Under the pieces are notes generated by a model that ran no database searches, had not been told where the DNA came from, and saw nothing but the letters and a program-made list of their open reading frames with translations. Made by a program: the position numbers and the translations under genes. A stretch of 64,000 nt of DNA, taken from positions 751,501 through 815,500 of the forward strand of contig MCGE01000016.1 in NCBI GenBank assembly GCA_002105175.1. Direction: 5' to 3'. The stretch comes from Absidia repens (Eukaryota > Mucoromycota > Mucoromycetes > Mucorales > Cunninghamellaceae). Below are positions 37,407-49,952 of the stretch, in pieces (position 1 is the stretch's first letter; each line of letters starts with the position of its first letter).

Positions 37407-38139
37407 ACTTGTATCATATTAGAATATTTTCCTCAGTTTAGTAGGCATTGATTACGTCTTTTTACTGTATATATTATTTTATGAATAAAAAACCATTTGA
37501 AATCAATATTTATGCATTGTTGTACGAGTGAATAGAAATGATGAAAAATAGGGCATTTCGTTTTATAACTGATCTGAAGAGTCCTTTTATGTTTATTTAT
37601 CCTCATTTGCCTAAAAGCCAAAATGACCTTTTTAGGTTTTAAGTATCATACATAGGTCATGCTAGTCTTCCAATGTAGAGAAAAAGAGAATGATGTCATA
37701 GTGATTTGTGCTTGGGCAAAATGTCATTTGCCAGAAATTATGTTCCAGTTGGCGATCTGTTGACTTTCTACACTTCATTAGTTGTTATGAAGGTTCTCAA
37801 CAAGATTCACCATTATGGTTATGTACCAAAAATTACTGATGTAAGCATGTTTACCAAAACACCCCAGTTATAACCTATAAGTGAGAGCAGAGTACAAACC
37901 AGTAATCATTATGATGATTGTTTATGCGCTAGGGTAGAATCATCAACAAATTTGAGTCAGTTTAGTTATTATTTTACACTTCCGATGGGATCCTGCAAAA
38001 ATAATGTTTATTTTTGAACACCGCAAGTCCTTTTTCCTAGGAGATCTTTCCACTCGCTTTTTTCTTGATTTTTTCTTTTATTTCTTTCTTGCTCTTTCTT
38101 TTTTCCTTTCAATTGATAAAAAAAAAAAAAAAAACAGCA

Positions 38140-39128
38140 ATGACGAATGTTGAGTTAATGGATACCACAAGTGATATTCCAGCATTTACACCTTCTCTCG
38201 GGCTTCGATATTGGATGAACAAAATGAAACGCACAGCTTCCAAGGCAGCCGGACAAGATAACAACGACCATGACGACGATAACGACAACCCAATAAAGCA
38301 TTCTTCTCCAACAGAAGTATTATCAAGTCCAACGACCACAGCAACGAAAGGCAACATGGATATACAATCACTCGGGAATAAGTCATTGAACGATGCGACA
38401 AGTACAGTTAGTATCTCTGGAATCACAGGTTCTTACTTTGGCATGAGCTCTATGAATGGATATGATATTGACTCTTCCTTACGTGTACTTCATTATGGTG
38501 CATCCTCGGAGCGATCAAGCTTTTTGTCTGATGATATTCAATCTAATGCTTCAATCAAGAGCAAGCCATGGATTTCACAATTGATATCATCAACTCACAA
38601 TAACAATTATGATGGTGAGGCATCGACACTTCCAATTACCAATGGGGCCGCACATCACTCGATTAGAACATTTAGCTCTACCGAACCTAGCCCAATATCT
38701 CAGCATGTTTGTTATTATGGAAAGGAAATGGATGATTACAGCGACGATTGTGACGATGACGACGATTATGATGATGGGGTCGATGGAGATATTTTTGGAA
38801 CAAGTTACCACGCTTCTAATTCTTTCTTGTCCACTGACTTACAACAAACTTCAACCAATAACAGCAACAGCAGCAGCAATAACAACAACAACAACAACAA
38901 CAACAGCAAGTACACCGAATCGAAGCAATATCAACCACAACGACGGTGGAGTGAAAATGGATATCCTCCTCATACACTTGGCAGAATCAAAGTAAGTGAC
39001 ATATATTACATGGGCAATAGTCAAAATGTATGCTGATTATATTATTGTCATGGTAGGCTGGTCTTGGTCGTCTTATGGGACGTGATCACCCATCTTCAAC
39101 TGGTGATCATCGTGGTAGCCTATCTTAA
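38140..39128 (+). CDS. Unrecognised acidic, low-complexity protein
   Basis: Two exons, 38140-38991 and 39057-39128, about 307 residues. The ATG chosen (MTNVELMDTTSD) follows a poly-A leader; upstream sequence in the same frame lacks an ATG. The protein is rich in Ser, Asp and Asn, with an acidic block (DDYSDDCDDDDDYDD) and a poly-Asn run (NNNNNNNNN). The N-terminus has a possible short amphipathic segment (LGLRYWMNKMKRTASKAAG). The C-terminus, across the intron, reads RRWSENGYPPHTLGRIK then AGLGRLMGRDHPSSTGDHRG, the most ordered-looking part. No domain, membrane segment or signal peptide is seen. A donor GTAAGT and a GGTAG acceptor give a 65-bp intron. Confidence 0.65.
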
Positions 39129-39623
39129 AATGTTTCTCTCTTATTCCAAGTTACCTCTCAATTACATTTAGTCGTTAGTTATTTCCCCTATGCTTTTTTT
39201 TTTATTCATGTCACTTTTATTTCACTCATAATCGTTAGCCATGTCCTTCTTGTTTACTCATAGTCTTTATTCATGTCCCTTCTACTTTTACTCCCATATG
39301 ATTTTCCTATTAATCAATAGTATTCATTCCATCCTATCTCATGCACGTACTTGATCCCTTTTTTTTATAATAAAATATGTCCTTTTTTATCATATCATAT
39401 AAATGCCCTTGTTTTTTTCCAATATTAATTCAGCACAAAATATATAGCAAATGTTTTTTTTATTACATCAACAATGATTTATTCAAAAGTCTACATTATA
39501 TACAATAAAAGCACAATATCAAAATATGGTCATCACAAACACAACAAAACTACTTTTTATTTACAAAATGAACGAGGAAGGAGAAAGCATGCAATATCTA
39601 AACTAGCAAAAGCAACTAACAAA
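39129..39623. other. Convergent intergenic region
   Basis: T-rich spacer between converging 3' ends. It contains loosely repeated words around TTAGTCGTTAG, TCATGTCACTTTTA and TCATGTCCCTTC at 39170-39300, weakly like the block repeats in the interspersed family but too diverged to assign. Poly(A) signals are present for both neighbours. No gene is seen. Confidence 0.35.
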
Positions 39624-40884
39624 CTATTTACTATCCTTGATTTCGGTTGTCCATACCAGTGGCGCATCAGTTTCAATTTCAATCAAATCGCTATCAATAA
39701 CGTTGGAAGTACTGACCATCCCTCCGAAGAAACACTTATGATTCTCTGAATAACAAATAATAATAAATGGTCAGTCGTCTATGTATTTCATGCTGCACGT
39801 CCTCCTGCTTTCACATAAAAAGGAAAAAACAAAACCCTACTTACCAAGATTCCATTTCAGTCCTTTTGTTGTAATGGTAGCCGGAGACCCGATCGGCATG
39901 ACTCCGCAAGTTGGTCCCTCAAGGTCACGTAAACAGTGAATATGGTGTGATCCCTAGATTCGGTAAAATCATCAGTAAGGGTCATCTTTCTCTTTTTCCT
40001 TTCCCTTTTCCTTACTTTGTCCAAGAGTACAGTCAAATTTTCATCACTGACCAGTATCACCTTTCTTTCTACTTGGTCTTTCATAAAATAAAGCATGTTG
40101 ATACTTGCTATTGTTTGATCAAATCTTCCACCAAGTGCTGGCATCGCAACAACGTCAAACTATTGGCAGAAGTAGCTTATATGAGCCATAAATCCTTTGT
40201 TCCCTGTCATCCATGTTGTTATACTAAACTTACCATCTGATTCACTTCTTTTTCCTTTTCCTTCAACAAATCCATGCATTTCATAAAATCCGTAGAGTTT
40301 TGGTCGTCTACTTTTGTGATGGTGACATTCTGGAAAAATAAATAAATAAACAACACAAACAAATAAACCGTCAGTTCACATGTAGGACAATTATCATTCA
40401 TTGAAATTTTTCTTGATCATTATTATTATTACCTTGGACGTATAATAGTCTTGCACTTCAGGTCGTATTGAATCTAAATCACCCCGAATTTCATCAGGCA
40501 AATATCTTGTTTGAGTCAAGACCCAACAAAAAAAAAAAAAGTTAGATGTAAGTTCATTCCAAAGAATCTCTTATCGCTCTTACTTTTCCAATGACTTGAC
40601 ATCATCTTGAAAGGCATCATAAAGCCGGTTTGATCCACCGTCAGCAACAAACTTAAAACTAGCTAAAAGTATGATCGCGAAAAAAAAAAAAAAGAGAGAA
40701 AGTCAGTTAGTCGAGTTCACAGTAACTGATATGAATTTTATTTACCATTATTCCATAACTGTCGAAAAGTATCGAGTTTTGTTAGTGGTTGGTTGAGTAC
40801 TATAAGACAGAAAGGTTTAGGCTCAATGGTCGCTGAAAGTATATTTGCTGGTCGCCACTGAGTAATAGCATTCAGTTTGTTCAT
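39624..40884 (-). CDS. THI80: Thiamine pyrophosphokinase
   Basis: Transfers pyrophosphate from ATP to thiamine to make the cofactor thiamine diphosphate. Seven exons on the minus strand, about 260 residues, ATG at 40884-40882 and stop at 39626-39624. Family landmarks in order: CLIVLNQPL; FKFVADGGSNRLYD (the first substrate-binding Asp motif); YLPDEIRGDLDSIRPEV (GDxDS); DDQNSTDFMKCMDLL (DQxxTDxxK); VVAMPALGGRFDQTIASINMLY (the GGRxDH-type motif, here with Q after D); GLKWNLENHKCFFGGMVSTSN and the C-terminal VIDSDLIEIETDAPLVWTTEI, which form the beta-barrel thiamine-binding half. Introns are short with GT-AG ends. The assignment is secure. It converges with the unrecognised gene to its left. Confidence 0.95.
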
Positions 40885-41428
40885 TTGGTCAAATAAAGTG
40901 GGAGGGTAAAGTTAAAAAGGTAAAAAAAATATTTCGAGAATTTTACGAACTCTAACCCAAGATAAAGCGGGAATTGAATAATGTGCCTATTACTATATTG
41001 AAAAGTGTGGCGAACAAAAACATGTGGGAGGGTATACTGTGTAGACAAAAAAGGAAATGCACAGACATAGTTTCGGTTCATAAAAAAGATGGGTGAAGGA
41101 TGATGATGGTAACTGACTAATATTCATTTAACGTAAAATTATTATGGGGAAAGACAGAGCATCGATTTTAGAGTTGAATACTGTTCAACCGGGAATATGG
41201 AACGTGAGAGAAACATTAAAGATCCGCCAGAATAGTGTTTATAAAAATTTTTGTGGGGTTGAGGCTCGTTTTATTGTTTTCCTTTTTCTTCTTTTTTCTC
41301 ATGGAAAATACAAGGTATTATTTTTAACCTTTTCCTTGATACTCTCTACTTTTATTATACTTGCCTTTATTCTATTGTTGGAAGTCTATATACACTCACC
41401 ATATATATATTTCCTTCTGACGTCTTCA
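40885..41428. promoter_or_regulatory. Divergent promoter region
   Basis: 544 bp between the divergent thiamine pyrophosphokinase gene and the next plus-strand gene. An in-frame ATG at 41144 would extend the right-hand protein by 95 residues, but the added sequence is hydrophobic AT-rich leader and is not believed. No thiamine-type riboswitch (THI box with CUGAGA and its partner arm) was recognised here or in the introns of the kinase gene. Confidence 0.4.
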
Positions 41429-43606
41429 ATGAATGCTGTCAACGAAGGCCATCCCTCCTGTTTACTTGTCGCCGCTGAATCTCGTCTTTTTCAACCCCAA
41501 GCTGAAGATATCCTCACTGATGAAGACTTACTAGATCTCTTCCGTATTGTCAAACAAGTTTTACGCAAGAAACCTGACTCGGACAAATTGGCAAAACTTT
41601 TGTTTTGTGTCTCTTATGCTCTTGGTGATCATGTCAAATTCTTCAAACCCTTACATGAAGACAAAATTCTCTTTCGTGATGATGCCTCTGGAATTGCCAA
41701 CGCTTCTGTCAACGCCGTCCGCTTACCCAACAATAGCTCTTGCTGTATTATAACGTCTTCGTCTTCTCCAAATCCTGCTGGTGATGCTTTGGATGGCGCA
41801 TCTTCAACAAACAACAACAACAAAGATTCGCTTCAAAAGTGGCAAGGCGGCACTGCTACCACCTCTTCGCCTTCGCTTTCTTCCGTCACCTCCACTTCGC
41901 AATCTCCATTGACAAGACTATTGGCTGTACCATTTTTGACGAATCATGCTTCTTCAACAACATCATTATCTCAACCAATTCAACCTTTACCCTTATCACT
42001 TCCTTTGCCACAACCACAATCACCGCACCATCTTCCTCAATCAACGCCTACAACAACCGCAACAACCAATGTCAGCCATTCTGATGTGTCTATTACTTCG
42101 GATGATACATCAACGGATCCTTTCAGCGTACGTCCATATACAAACTTCAGACCCCTCTATCCGTCGTCTTCATCTTCTCCTGCTATACCCACCTACTCAT
42201 CATTTGAACGTAGCAGCAACAACAGCATCACGGATAATCATTTGCAGCGATACCCACTTCCTCTACCCTCCTCATCAACTACCCCGCCTGCCTCAAATGC
42301 AAATGGTCAACATGTCAGCGACACTATTTCGAGCCCCACAACAACATCCACTTCCTCTCTCACAGGGCTTACCACCGAGCGTCAGCGAACAACATCCTTA
42401 CCACATTCTGAAGTACTTATGGAACCAAAGCAACGAGGATTTTATTATCAAGATGGACGTATTGCTCGGGAACCGGTATTATTACAACGGTATGCGGAAC
42501 AGGGTATTCTTACTCAAGCGTCTCTTATGCGGAAACGAAAGCGACACTCGACCGATGCCAATGTGCCTTACGAAATGAACCAACCTCCCCAACCAACCAA
42601 GAAGCCCAAAATTCCTCATCGACACGGTGAATTTGAACAAAGACGTAAGTTTTGCCAAGCCAACTCTAAAAAACAAAGTTGAATGAGGTGGGGATATATA
42701 TATTTTTTATTTTGAATCTTACCTTTTTTTTGTTTTTTAATTTTTTATTAGGGATGACATTATCAATCGAATGCGAGGTATTACAATGCAAGATCTGGAA
42801 CAAAAAGCACAACGTATGCCGGTGGATTTTGCTTTGGTTATTGAACGATCCCAATCACCAGAAACCTTCCAACTTCCTACACCTACAGTTGATGAACTCA
42901 CCAAGGATCAAGCAACAGAACTATTGGAACCATCGTTACGCATCTTGACGAGTCACTCGAACATGAAACCTCATTTGGACAATGGCATGAATCAGAATGG
43001 CATCTATTACAACAGCGATTACTTCCGACTCTATATGGCGTTTGAGCAATTCCAAAAGACATTTGCGTTTTTATATCCCAACGATGTAGTGAAAATTCCT
43101 GAAGATGATTTATCTGGCAGCAATGACGGCAACAGTGGTGATCTGACGACCAGCGGAGGAACGACGACAACAACATCATTGACTGGAATGGAGCGGGATA
43201 AGGATCGAGAACGTAACGCCAATATGAAAGCTTATCGCAACTGGATCGAGCCCTTACTGACGGAAACGAACTGGGCAGCCTTTCGACGCAACATTGTTGT
43301 GGGGGAACGGATGATGCAGCTGACCAAAGTGGTTGGCCAAGGGGTACTCTTGATGACAAAGGAACTCTCTGGATCCAAACTTCACTTGACTTTTACCAAC
43401 AACGAATGGGATGAATTTATTACGGGACTCAGCTCTGGTAGATGGGATCAAACGATTAAATGGGAGACGACCGCAACAACAGCTGTGCTGGGATCGAGGC
43501 TGGTACACGAACTACGACAAAAGTTTATCACGAAATATTGGTTCCATCCTAATGGCTCTATGGTGACATCCAAAGATCGGAAACTGCTTTATCGATCCAT
43601 GTCCTT

Positions 43607-43640
<34 letters not shown>

Positions 43641-43928
43641 ACCCAATTGCACAACAACAATACAAGCAACAACAACAACAATAGCCATGCCTCATCCTCT
43701 ACTCCTTCACCATCACTATCTTCAATGGCACCTACCTTATCAAAAACACCATCATCGAGCAATCATCCACTTCAGCATCACCACCATCCTCATCATCATC
43801 AACAACATCCAATGACCAAACCAGATTCAAATAACAACAATCCCAACGCAACAATAGCAACCACTACAGACGCCGAGTTGCCATTTCACAAAGTGGATAT
43901 GACTCTTTTTGGCGATATGATTCGATGA
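41429..43928 (+). CDS. Unrecognised protein with two ordered regions and a long disordered linker
   Basis: I do not recognise the family. Exon 1 is 41429-42644; exon 2 starts at 42752 (or 42778) and ends at 43928; about 795 residues. The N-terminal 85 residues look folded and helical (AEDILTDEDLLDLFRIVKQVLRKKPDSDKLAKLLFCVSYALGD). A 300-residue Ser/Thr/Pro/Gln-rich linker follows, then a basic patch (RKRKRHS, KKPKIPHRHGEF) suited to nuclear import. The second half is ordered: DIINRMRGITMQDLEQ, ELLEPSLRILTSHSN, YFRLYMAFEQFQKTFAFLYP, WIEPLLTETNWAAFRRNIVVGERMMQL. It ends with poly-Ser, Asn and His runs. With the obvious acceptor (TTATTAG) the exons are one base out of phase; an extra G at 42751-42753 or use of the AG at 42776-42777 would repair it. 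Nuclear role is inference only. Confidence 0.7.
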
Positions 43929-44344
43929 CATTTAATTTACTACACTTTTAGTTTAGTTGGATGTATTATTATGATAGATTAGACTCTCTTTTTACCTTCC
44001 CCCTTTTTTTTTTTTTTTTTTACTCATTTTATTATTATTATTATTATTATTGTTTTACTTACTTGCTTTGATTACTCTTTTATATTTTTCTATGTCTATA
44101 TATATATATATATTATGTTTGTGTACTGTACATTATCCTTTTATCTTTTTGTATTAAAAAATAAAAATAAAAATGACCACCCATTTTTTTTTACTTTCCA
44201 TTCCATCATGCAATTATTGTTATCAATTATATATATATATTTGTTTATTTATTTGTCCTATATAGGTTGTTATACATGTGTTTTGGGTTTTGGGGCAAGC
44301 GGGGAATCAAATAGGGCACAGAAGGAGGGGAGGGAAAGATAAGT
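43929..44344. other. Convergent intergenic region
   Basis: AT-rich spacer between two converging genes, with ATT repeats near 44030-44050 and TATATA runs. It should contain both terminators. No gene is seen. Confidence 0.4.
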
Positions 44345-45166
44345 TTACCCGTCTAAAATAAATTGGATTGAAGTGGGAGGTGGGGGTGGAGGGTTTGAAG
44401 AAGAAGAAGAGTGGGGAACAACAGCTGATTTGGCCGATAAGGAGGATTGTGGCAAATGAAAAGATTTCAAGTCATAAATGGCTTTTGGTATAGGTCGAAG
44501 AAGATCATCGTCTTCTTCATGGGGGGACGATGCCATTGGAGGAGGAGACGGGGAAGAATGCATAGAGGAGGAAGGGGTGTTGTTGATGGGGGTCATAAAC
44601 ATCAATGGAGGTAGAGCCATGGCAGCCGCTGCTGGAGGGATGGGATGATGGTAGTAATGGTGGTAGTTGATATTGTTACTGCAGCTGACAGACGGCGATA
44701 GGACGGGTGATATATCTGGTGTTGGCAAGATATCATCGGAGTCTGAAACATAGGGTGATGGGGAGGACGATAGTGGCTGCAATCTGGGTAATAGATTCGG
44801 ACTTGATGGGGCACTTTTTGATAGGTATCTTTTAGAATGAGGTATTTTTCCACCAGGAAGATGTTTTTGTAGAGAAGAAGACGTTGAGGTTGTTGGAGGT
44901 GGAGCCAAATTCGATGATGATGATAGCGGATGACTTCCACCATGTATACGGTGATGGCGAGTTAACTCATCGGACCTTGAAAATCTTTTTTCGCAACCTG
45001 GCCAAGTACAAGCATGAGGCTTTTCACCAGTGTGGGTGCGAATATGTCGATTACGATGTTCTAACCGGAAGAAGGATTTAGGGCATACAGGGCAATCATA
45101 AGGTCGAGGGGGTTCTGTCGTCATTGGAGTCATTGTCATATCATTTTGATATTTGATAGTAGGCAT
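44345..45166 (-). CDS. Mig1/CreA-type C2H2 zinc-finger transcription factor
   Basis: Single exon, 273 residues. Two C2H2 fingers lie at the N-terminus: Cys25, Cys28, His41, His45 and Cys53, Cys58, His71, His75, joined by the HTGEKP linker. The finger sequences ([39 protein letters not shown]) match the Mig1/CreA class that binds GC-rich sites (SYGGRG type) and represses genes for alternative carbon sources. The rest is Ser/Pro-rich, with [10 protein letters not shown], an Ala/Pro-rich stretch and a C-terminal [15 protein letters not shown] that could be a repression or interaction motif. The close spacing of the fingers to the N-terminus is typical for the class. Which member of the Mig1/Mig2/CreA group it represents cannot be told; specific carbon-control function is inference. 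Confidence 0.88.
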   Translation of the reverse strand: MPTIKYQNDMTMTPMTTEPPRPYDCPVCPKSFFRLEHRNRHIRTHTGEKPHACTWPGCEKRFSRSDELTRHHRIHGGSHPLSSSSNLAPPPTTSTSSSLQKHLPGGKIPHSKRYLSKSAPSSPNLLPRLQPLSSSPSPYVSDSDDILPTPDISPVLSPSVSCSNNINYHHYYHHPIPPAAAAMALPPLMFMTPINNTPSSSMHSSPSPPPMASSPHEEDDDLLRPIPKAIYDLKSFHLPQSSLSAKSAVVPHSSSSSNPPPPPPTSIQFILDG

Positions 45167-46564
45167 AATGTACCACGCGAAAAAAAAAGTGAAAATGGGT
45201 AAAGTGTGTAAAAGAAGAAAAAGGAAGGAAAAAGGGAAAGAAAAAAGGGAACGGGAAGATGAGGAAAAAAAAGAAGGGAAGATGGTGGAAAAAAATGGGT
45301 AAATTCAGAATGGAAGAAGAGATAAGGTAATCTAGGGTGGATCCTGAAAATAATGAATGATAACAAATAATTTTTTATAGTGGATATGAACTCAGTGAAA
45401 TTGATAAGATCGCTTCGTTGATACGGAATGTCTGCCGATTTTTTAGTCGATGCTGGGTTTCTTTTTTTTCTTTTTTAGAATTGAAATCACTAAGCGTAGC
45501 ACCTCGCTTTATTATTTATGCATGAACTAGTCCTCACCAGTCATTTATCGTAATCCTTATCAATCGCTCAGTTACCAGAAACCCTTTCTTCCCCGCCAAG
45601 AATGATTTCATTTTCTCCATATTTCGCTCATCATCACTCGTGACGGCGTTTAAAATATGTTCAGGGGCAACTGCTATCTCTTTTTTACCATTAAAAAAAA
45701 CAAATACTTGAAATCCCATTAAAACTGATTTTGTACCATGTTACATTTTCCCGTCATTCATGTACTTTACTGTGCTGCACTGTACATGAAAAGGCATATC
45801 TAATGGTAGCATTTTAGGGTAGTGCATTTTTGCTGTCACATTTTATTTAAATTCGATTCGCTGAGAGAAGCCCCGACCAGAATTTTTATATATAGACCCT
45901 GTGCCTGTGTTCAACATAAAATGACGCTCAAATTTATTTTTTCCTATCGCCCATACAGGATCGATTATATTTTATGATGTTACTCGTTTTCAAGTTCTGT
46001 CAGCTTATTCCCATATGTGAAGTGATTCTCCTGTTCAATCCTCTTATTGCAGTGTCATAAATGCATTATGAGTTATTTCTGGTCTGAAATAGTCAACTGT
46101 GTCAGGGCCACGTTTTTGTCAAGTTGAATATCCTTTGTGCGTAGAGTAGGCCTTTGACAATATATATATATAATATAGCTGTTGCATAGTATCGGGCTTT
46201 GAACAAGAAACGTCAAATCAATTCTCTCAATGTGAAAACGTGCCCACCACATGTAGGTGATACAAAGTGGCCGCACCAACGGCAGATCATACTCATTTTC
46301 AATAATAGTGAACTTTTTCATGGTCAAAGCGCAGTATTTCCTGATGATAAATATCATTCATAAAATAATATATTAAAATATATCTTTAATGTGCCTTATG
46401 GGAATGGCAATATGGCAGGTCTGCTTCATTGGGTGTTGGTTGTTATTTTTCGTTGTCGTCGATTTAATCGCCGCACATCAATTTAAAGTTTTTTTTTCTT
46501 TCTTTCCTTTATTTTTTTTCTGTTCTCTTTTACTTTCCCTTTCTCTTTTGCACCTATCTCTCAC
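45167..46564. promoter_or_regulatory. Long divergent intergenic region
   Basis: 1.4 kb between the divergent zinc-finger and VTC genes. A purine-rich leader (AAGAAGAAAAAGG) lies just upstream of the zinc-finger start on its coding-opposite strand. A minus-strand frame at 45534-45719 (MGFQVFVFFNGKKEIA) is protein-like but short and unsupported. The VTC side ends with a strong CT-rich leader at 46490-46560. No regulatory site is identified with confidence. Confidence 0.35.
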
Positions 46565-49064
46565 ATGAAGTTTGGATCACAGCTTAGGGATGCTATCTAT
46601 CCTGAATGGGATGCCGCTTATTTGGATTATGATGGATTGAAGAAGAAACTACGAAAGGCAGAAAGAGATACCCCATTCTCGGAACGTGACGAAACTGAAT
46701 TTGTTGAACTTTTGGACAGTAATCTGGAAATGGTAAGAAAAAAAGACAGGAGTATATACCGGGTGGATACACGTAGTCTTGTAGTGTGAAAGATATGTAT
46801 TACTATAGAACGATTTAGCCGAATTATTAAGCTATGTCATTCTGCGACAATTGAAAGCGAAGTGTTGTTTGTTGAAACCTTGATATTTACTAACCTTCTT
46901 TATTCTATGTTTCAGGTTTACGCTTTCCACCGAGAAAAAATGAACGATATTCGGACTAGGACTGACCACTGGACTGAAGTTATTGTTAGTCAAATACCAG
47001 GCAATGATTCCGTGGAAGAACTGGGACGCATTCAGGAAAACATCAATGACATTGCAGATGACATCAACCGTTTGGCGCGCTATTCAAGAATCAACTATAC
47101 TGGTTTTTTGAAGATTGTCAAGAAACACGACCGACACACCGACTATGTTTTGCGACCTATGTTTATGGTGCGACTCAATCAATGCCCCTTTTGGAATGAA
47201 AACAACGACTCTCTGCTTCTCAAATTGTCTCAACTGTTTGCTCAAGTACGTCAAGGGGGCAAAACAATGTCTTTCCAACAGCCTTCCATTACATATGCGA
47301 TGATAAATCAACAAACCAACAATACACCAAATCATGATACCGAACAACAACAACAACAACAGCAGTATCAACAGCGATCGCGGACACTGGTGAAACGCTT
47401 CTTTGTTCAAGCCGACAATGTGCTGGAACTCAAGACCTATGTGCTACGACATCTTCCTGTTTTAGTCTACCGCGATAACACTGGCAAAAAGGATAACATC
47501 GATCCCCCCATCTCTACTCTGTATTTGGACAATGCAGATCTGGATGCTTACAACTCACGTGTGGAATCTGCTGAAGGCTCTCAAATTATTCGTCTGCGTT
47601 GGTATGGCAGTGCGAAGCGAAACAACTCTATTGCGTTTGAACGTCGTACCCTGGCTGAAGAAAACTGTGGTGAACTTAAGGACCGTTTTGTTATCAAGGA
47701 CAAGTACATCAATGATTTCCTCCAAGGCGGCGATGCTTATGTCAACAAGTATTCAAAAAAACTGCGTGATACTGCTGGGAAAACGGACAAGGATGTACAA
47801 GACTTCCAACATCTGGTAAATCAGGTGCAGCAAACGATATTGAAGCAAAAGATGCAACCAAGTAAGTAACAAAAATAAGGAGCTGTGAAAGAATCAAAAT
47901 CAACTCCAGTTTATCTGACCTTTTTTTTTTCCAGTGCTGCGAACTTATTACAAACGAACTGCTTTCCAAATTCCAGGCGACAAAAGTGTACGAATGGCGC
48001 TCGACACCGATCTTTGCTTTTTGCGTGAAGATTCTCAAGTTTTTGACAATATCAACCGCCGACAGGAAGATGCTTGGCGCCGACGTGATGCTGATATTGA
48101 CTTCCCCTTTTCCGATCTCTCAGAAAACGACGTCAGCCGCTACCCGTTTGCTACCTTTGAAATAAAGTTGGATCTTGCTCCTGGTCAAAGCGAACCTGAT
48201 TGGGTCACTGATTTACAAGAAAGTGGAATTTTGGAAGAAGCTTTTGATTTCAGCAAATTTGTACACGGTGTTGCTGTCATGTTTGATACACGCGTGGCCC
48301 TCCTTCCCTATTGGCTTGCTCAAATGGGTGATGATTTGAACGAACTCCCGGTACTTCCTTCGCAGACGCCTTCTGTCGGTAAGAAAACACACCATGTCGA
48401 TGACGACCGAGCACAAGCACAACAACACCGACCAACGTCATCAGCAATATCCATGGATGCTACGAACAACAATAGCAACGAATCAACAGCCTTATTACAA
48501 CGAAACCCTACAGTATCCAAGCCATCCTATACCACCTTCCCCGGGCTCCATGAACCTCAGTCTCATGAAGAAACAAATACATGGCCGCAACGCTGCATGA
48601 ATGATTTAGGTACGATGGTGCGTCATGTATTCCTTGGTCAAGATCCATCAAGTACAAGTCGCTCATCCGTATCGCCCGTTGTATTACCTCCTGGTGTCAA
48701 GGTCCCCAAAAAGGTGATCACCCCCCTCCGTGTGGAACCCAAGGTTTTCTTTGCCAATGAACGAACCTATTTCGCCTGGATGTCCTTTGGTACCTTGTTG
48801 GCGACGTTCTCCATTGCTTTATTCAATGCTGGTGATGCTGTTGGGAAGGTCAGTGGGGTGGTGTATACGCTGGTGTCTCTCTCGACTCTTTTGTATGGTA
48901 TGGGACTATACTACCGTCGCCGCGAACTGATCCGACAACGGGCTGCCGGGCCGTATGATGATATGTCTGGTCCAACCATGATTTGCTTTGCCTTGTTGTT
49001 CGCCGTTGGTTTGAACGCCTACTTGAAATTTACTACCAAATCCCCTACATTGCTTTATCTCTGA
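46565..49064 (+). CDS. SPX-VTC-DUF202 polyphosphate polymerase complex subunit
   Basis: Vacuolar transporter chaperone subunit that makes polyphosphate from ATP and feeds it into the vacuole, under SPX/inositol-pyrophosphate control. Exons 46565-46732, 46916-47861 and 47935-49064 sum to 747 residues. The order is an N-terminal SPX domain (KFGSQLRDAIYPEWDAAYLDYDGLKKKLRK; later INYTGFLKIVKKHDR), a central VTC polymerase domain (TLVKRFFVQADNVLELKTYVL; STLYLDNADLDAYNSRV; IIRLRWYGS; LRTYYKRTAFQIPGDKSVRMALDTDL; YPFATFEIKL; FSKFVHGVAVMF), a Ser/Thr linker, and a C-terminal three-helix DUF202 domain (TYFAWMSFGTLLATFSIALF; VVYTLVSLSTLLYGMGLYYRRR; MICFALLFAVGLNAYLKF). Most basic tunnel residues seem present, but FERRT has Arg300 where yeast Vtc4 has Lys281. 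It is either a Vtc4 equivalent or a Vtc2/3-type subunit. Confidence 0.92.
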
Positions 49065-49356
49065 TTTAGTATCTTTTATTATTATGATTATTATTATTAT
49101 ATATCTCTTTATTTGTATTACTCCCAAGCATAGCTATGTTCTATTTGTCACTCTCCCTTATTATCATATACACTTTTTAGAAAATGACCAATAAAGACTT
49201 TTTTATCACTATGCTTCTGTGTCCATGAAATGCGGGTTTTGAATATGTACATCGAAAATAATGACCCGAGAATTTTTTTTTTTCACTTTTTTTTTTTTTT
49301 TTTTTTTTTTTTTAACTTCTTTGTATTCCTTAATTCCAAAAATACCTATACCGACC

Positions 49357-49952
49357 ATGAAGACAAAGACAAAGTCAAAGTCAGCACCTTCTTCTAATTG
49401 GAAAATGCTTTTGCCGGTAAGCGAGAATAGACAATATGAATAAAACAAGTTACAAGCGAAGGATTGAAAGATCTGAAATTGACCCCTTGTGTTAATCCTC
49501 ATAGACCATTCAGGCAACACAAACAACTCCTGCTTCGGGAAAAAGAAAACGGTCGATCAAGAGTGAATCAACAAAGAACAAGAAGAAAACAAGGTAAGTC
49601 AAATAAAATGGAGAGCACTATACATAAAGTGAACAAAAATACTGACTTGCATTCATGTTTTTTTTTTTTCTTCTCTCTTGACTACGCCTTATAGTGACAA
49701 AGCAATAAAAGAGAAGCAAGTGACACCGGTGGAAGAGGTCAAGATACCCAGTAAGGATGATCTATGGTTCGATGTGGACGAGAAGGATTTGGAAGCGGCG
49801 TATGGACGAAAACTGACAAAGGAAGAGGAAGCTACGGAAGAACGGGAACGCAAGAAGCTGATAGTGGATCAAATGGACGCGGCAAAAGGCAAAGATGCGA
49901 AGTAAGTAGATTGCATAGGTGGGAGAACATTGGGTGTGCACGAGCTTATTCT

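Larger units (their letters stand above)
36194..38139. other. Intergenic with duplicated block and a gene fragment
   Basis: About 1.9 kb. It contains the 311-bp-offset duplication (36501-36678 and 36812-36989) and a coding-like tail at 37233-37406, both listed separately. The rest is AT-rich and ends in a T/C-rich leader before the next gene. Confidence 0.5.

Noticed and set aside
41144..41428. N-terminal extension of the 41.4-kb gene
   Set aside because: The in-frame extension is hydrophobic AT-rich leader with TATATA runs; the ATG at 41429 begins the protein-like sequence.
40885..41428. TPP riboswitch near the thiamine pyrophosphokinase gene
   Set aside because: I could not find the conserved CUGAGA element with a matching downstream arm in the leader or introns.
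45534..45719. Small minus-strand gene (61 codons)
   Set aside because: Protein-like composition, but no splice pattern, family match or supporting context.
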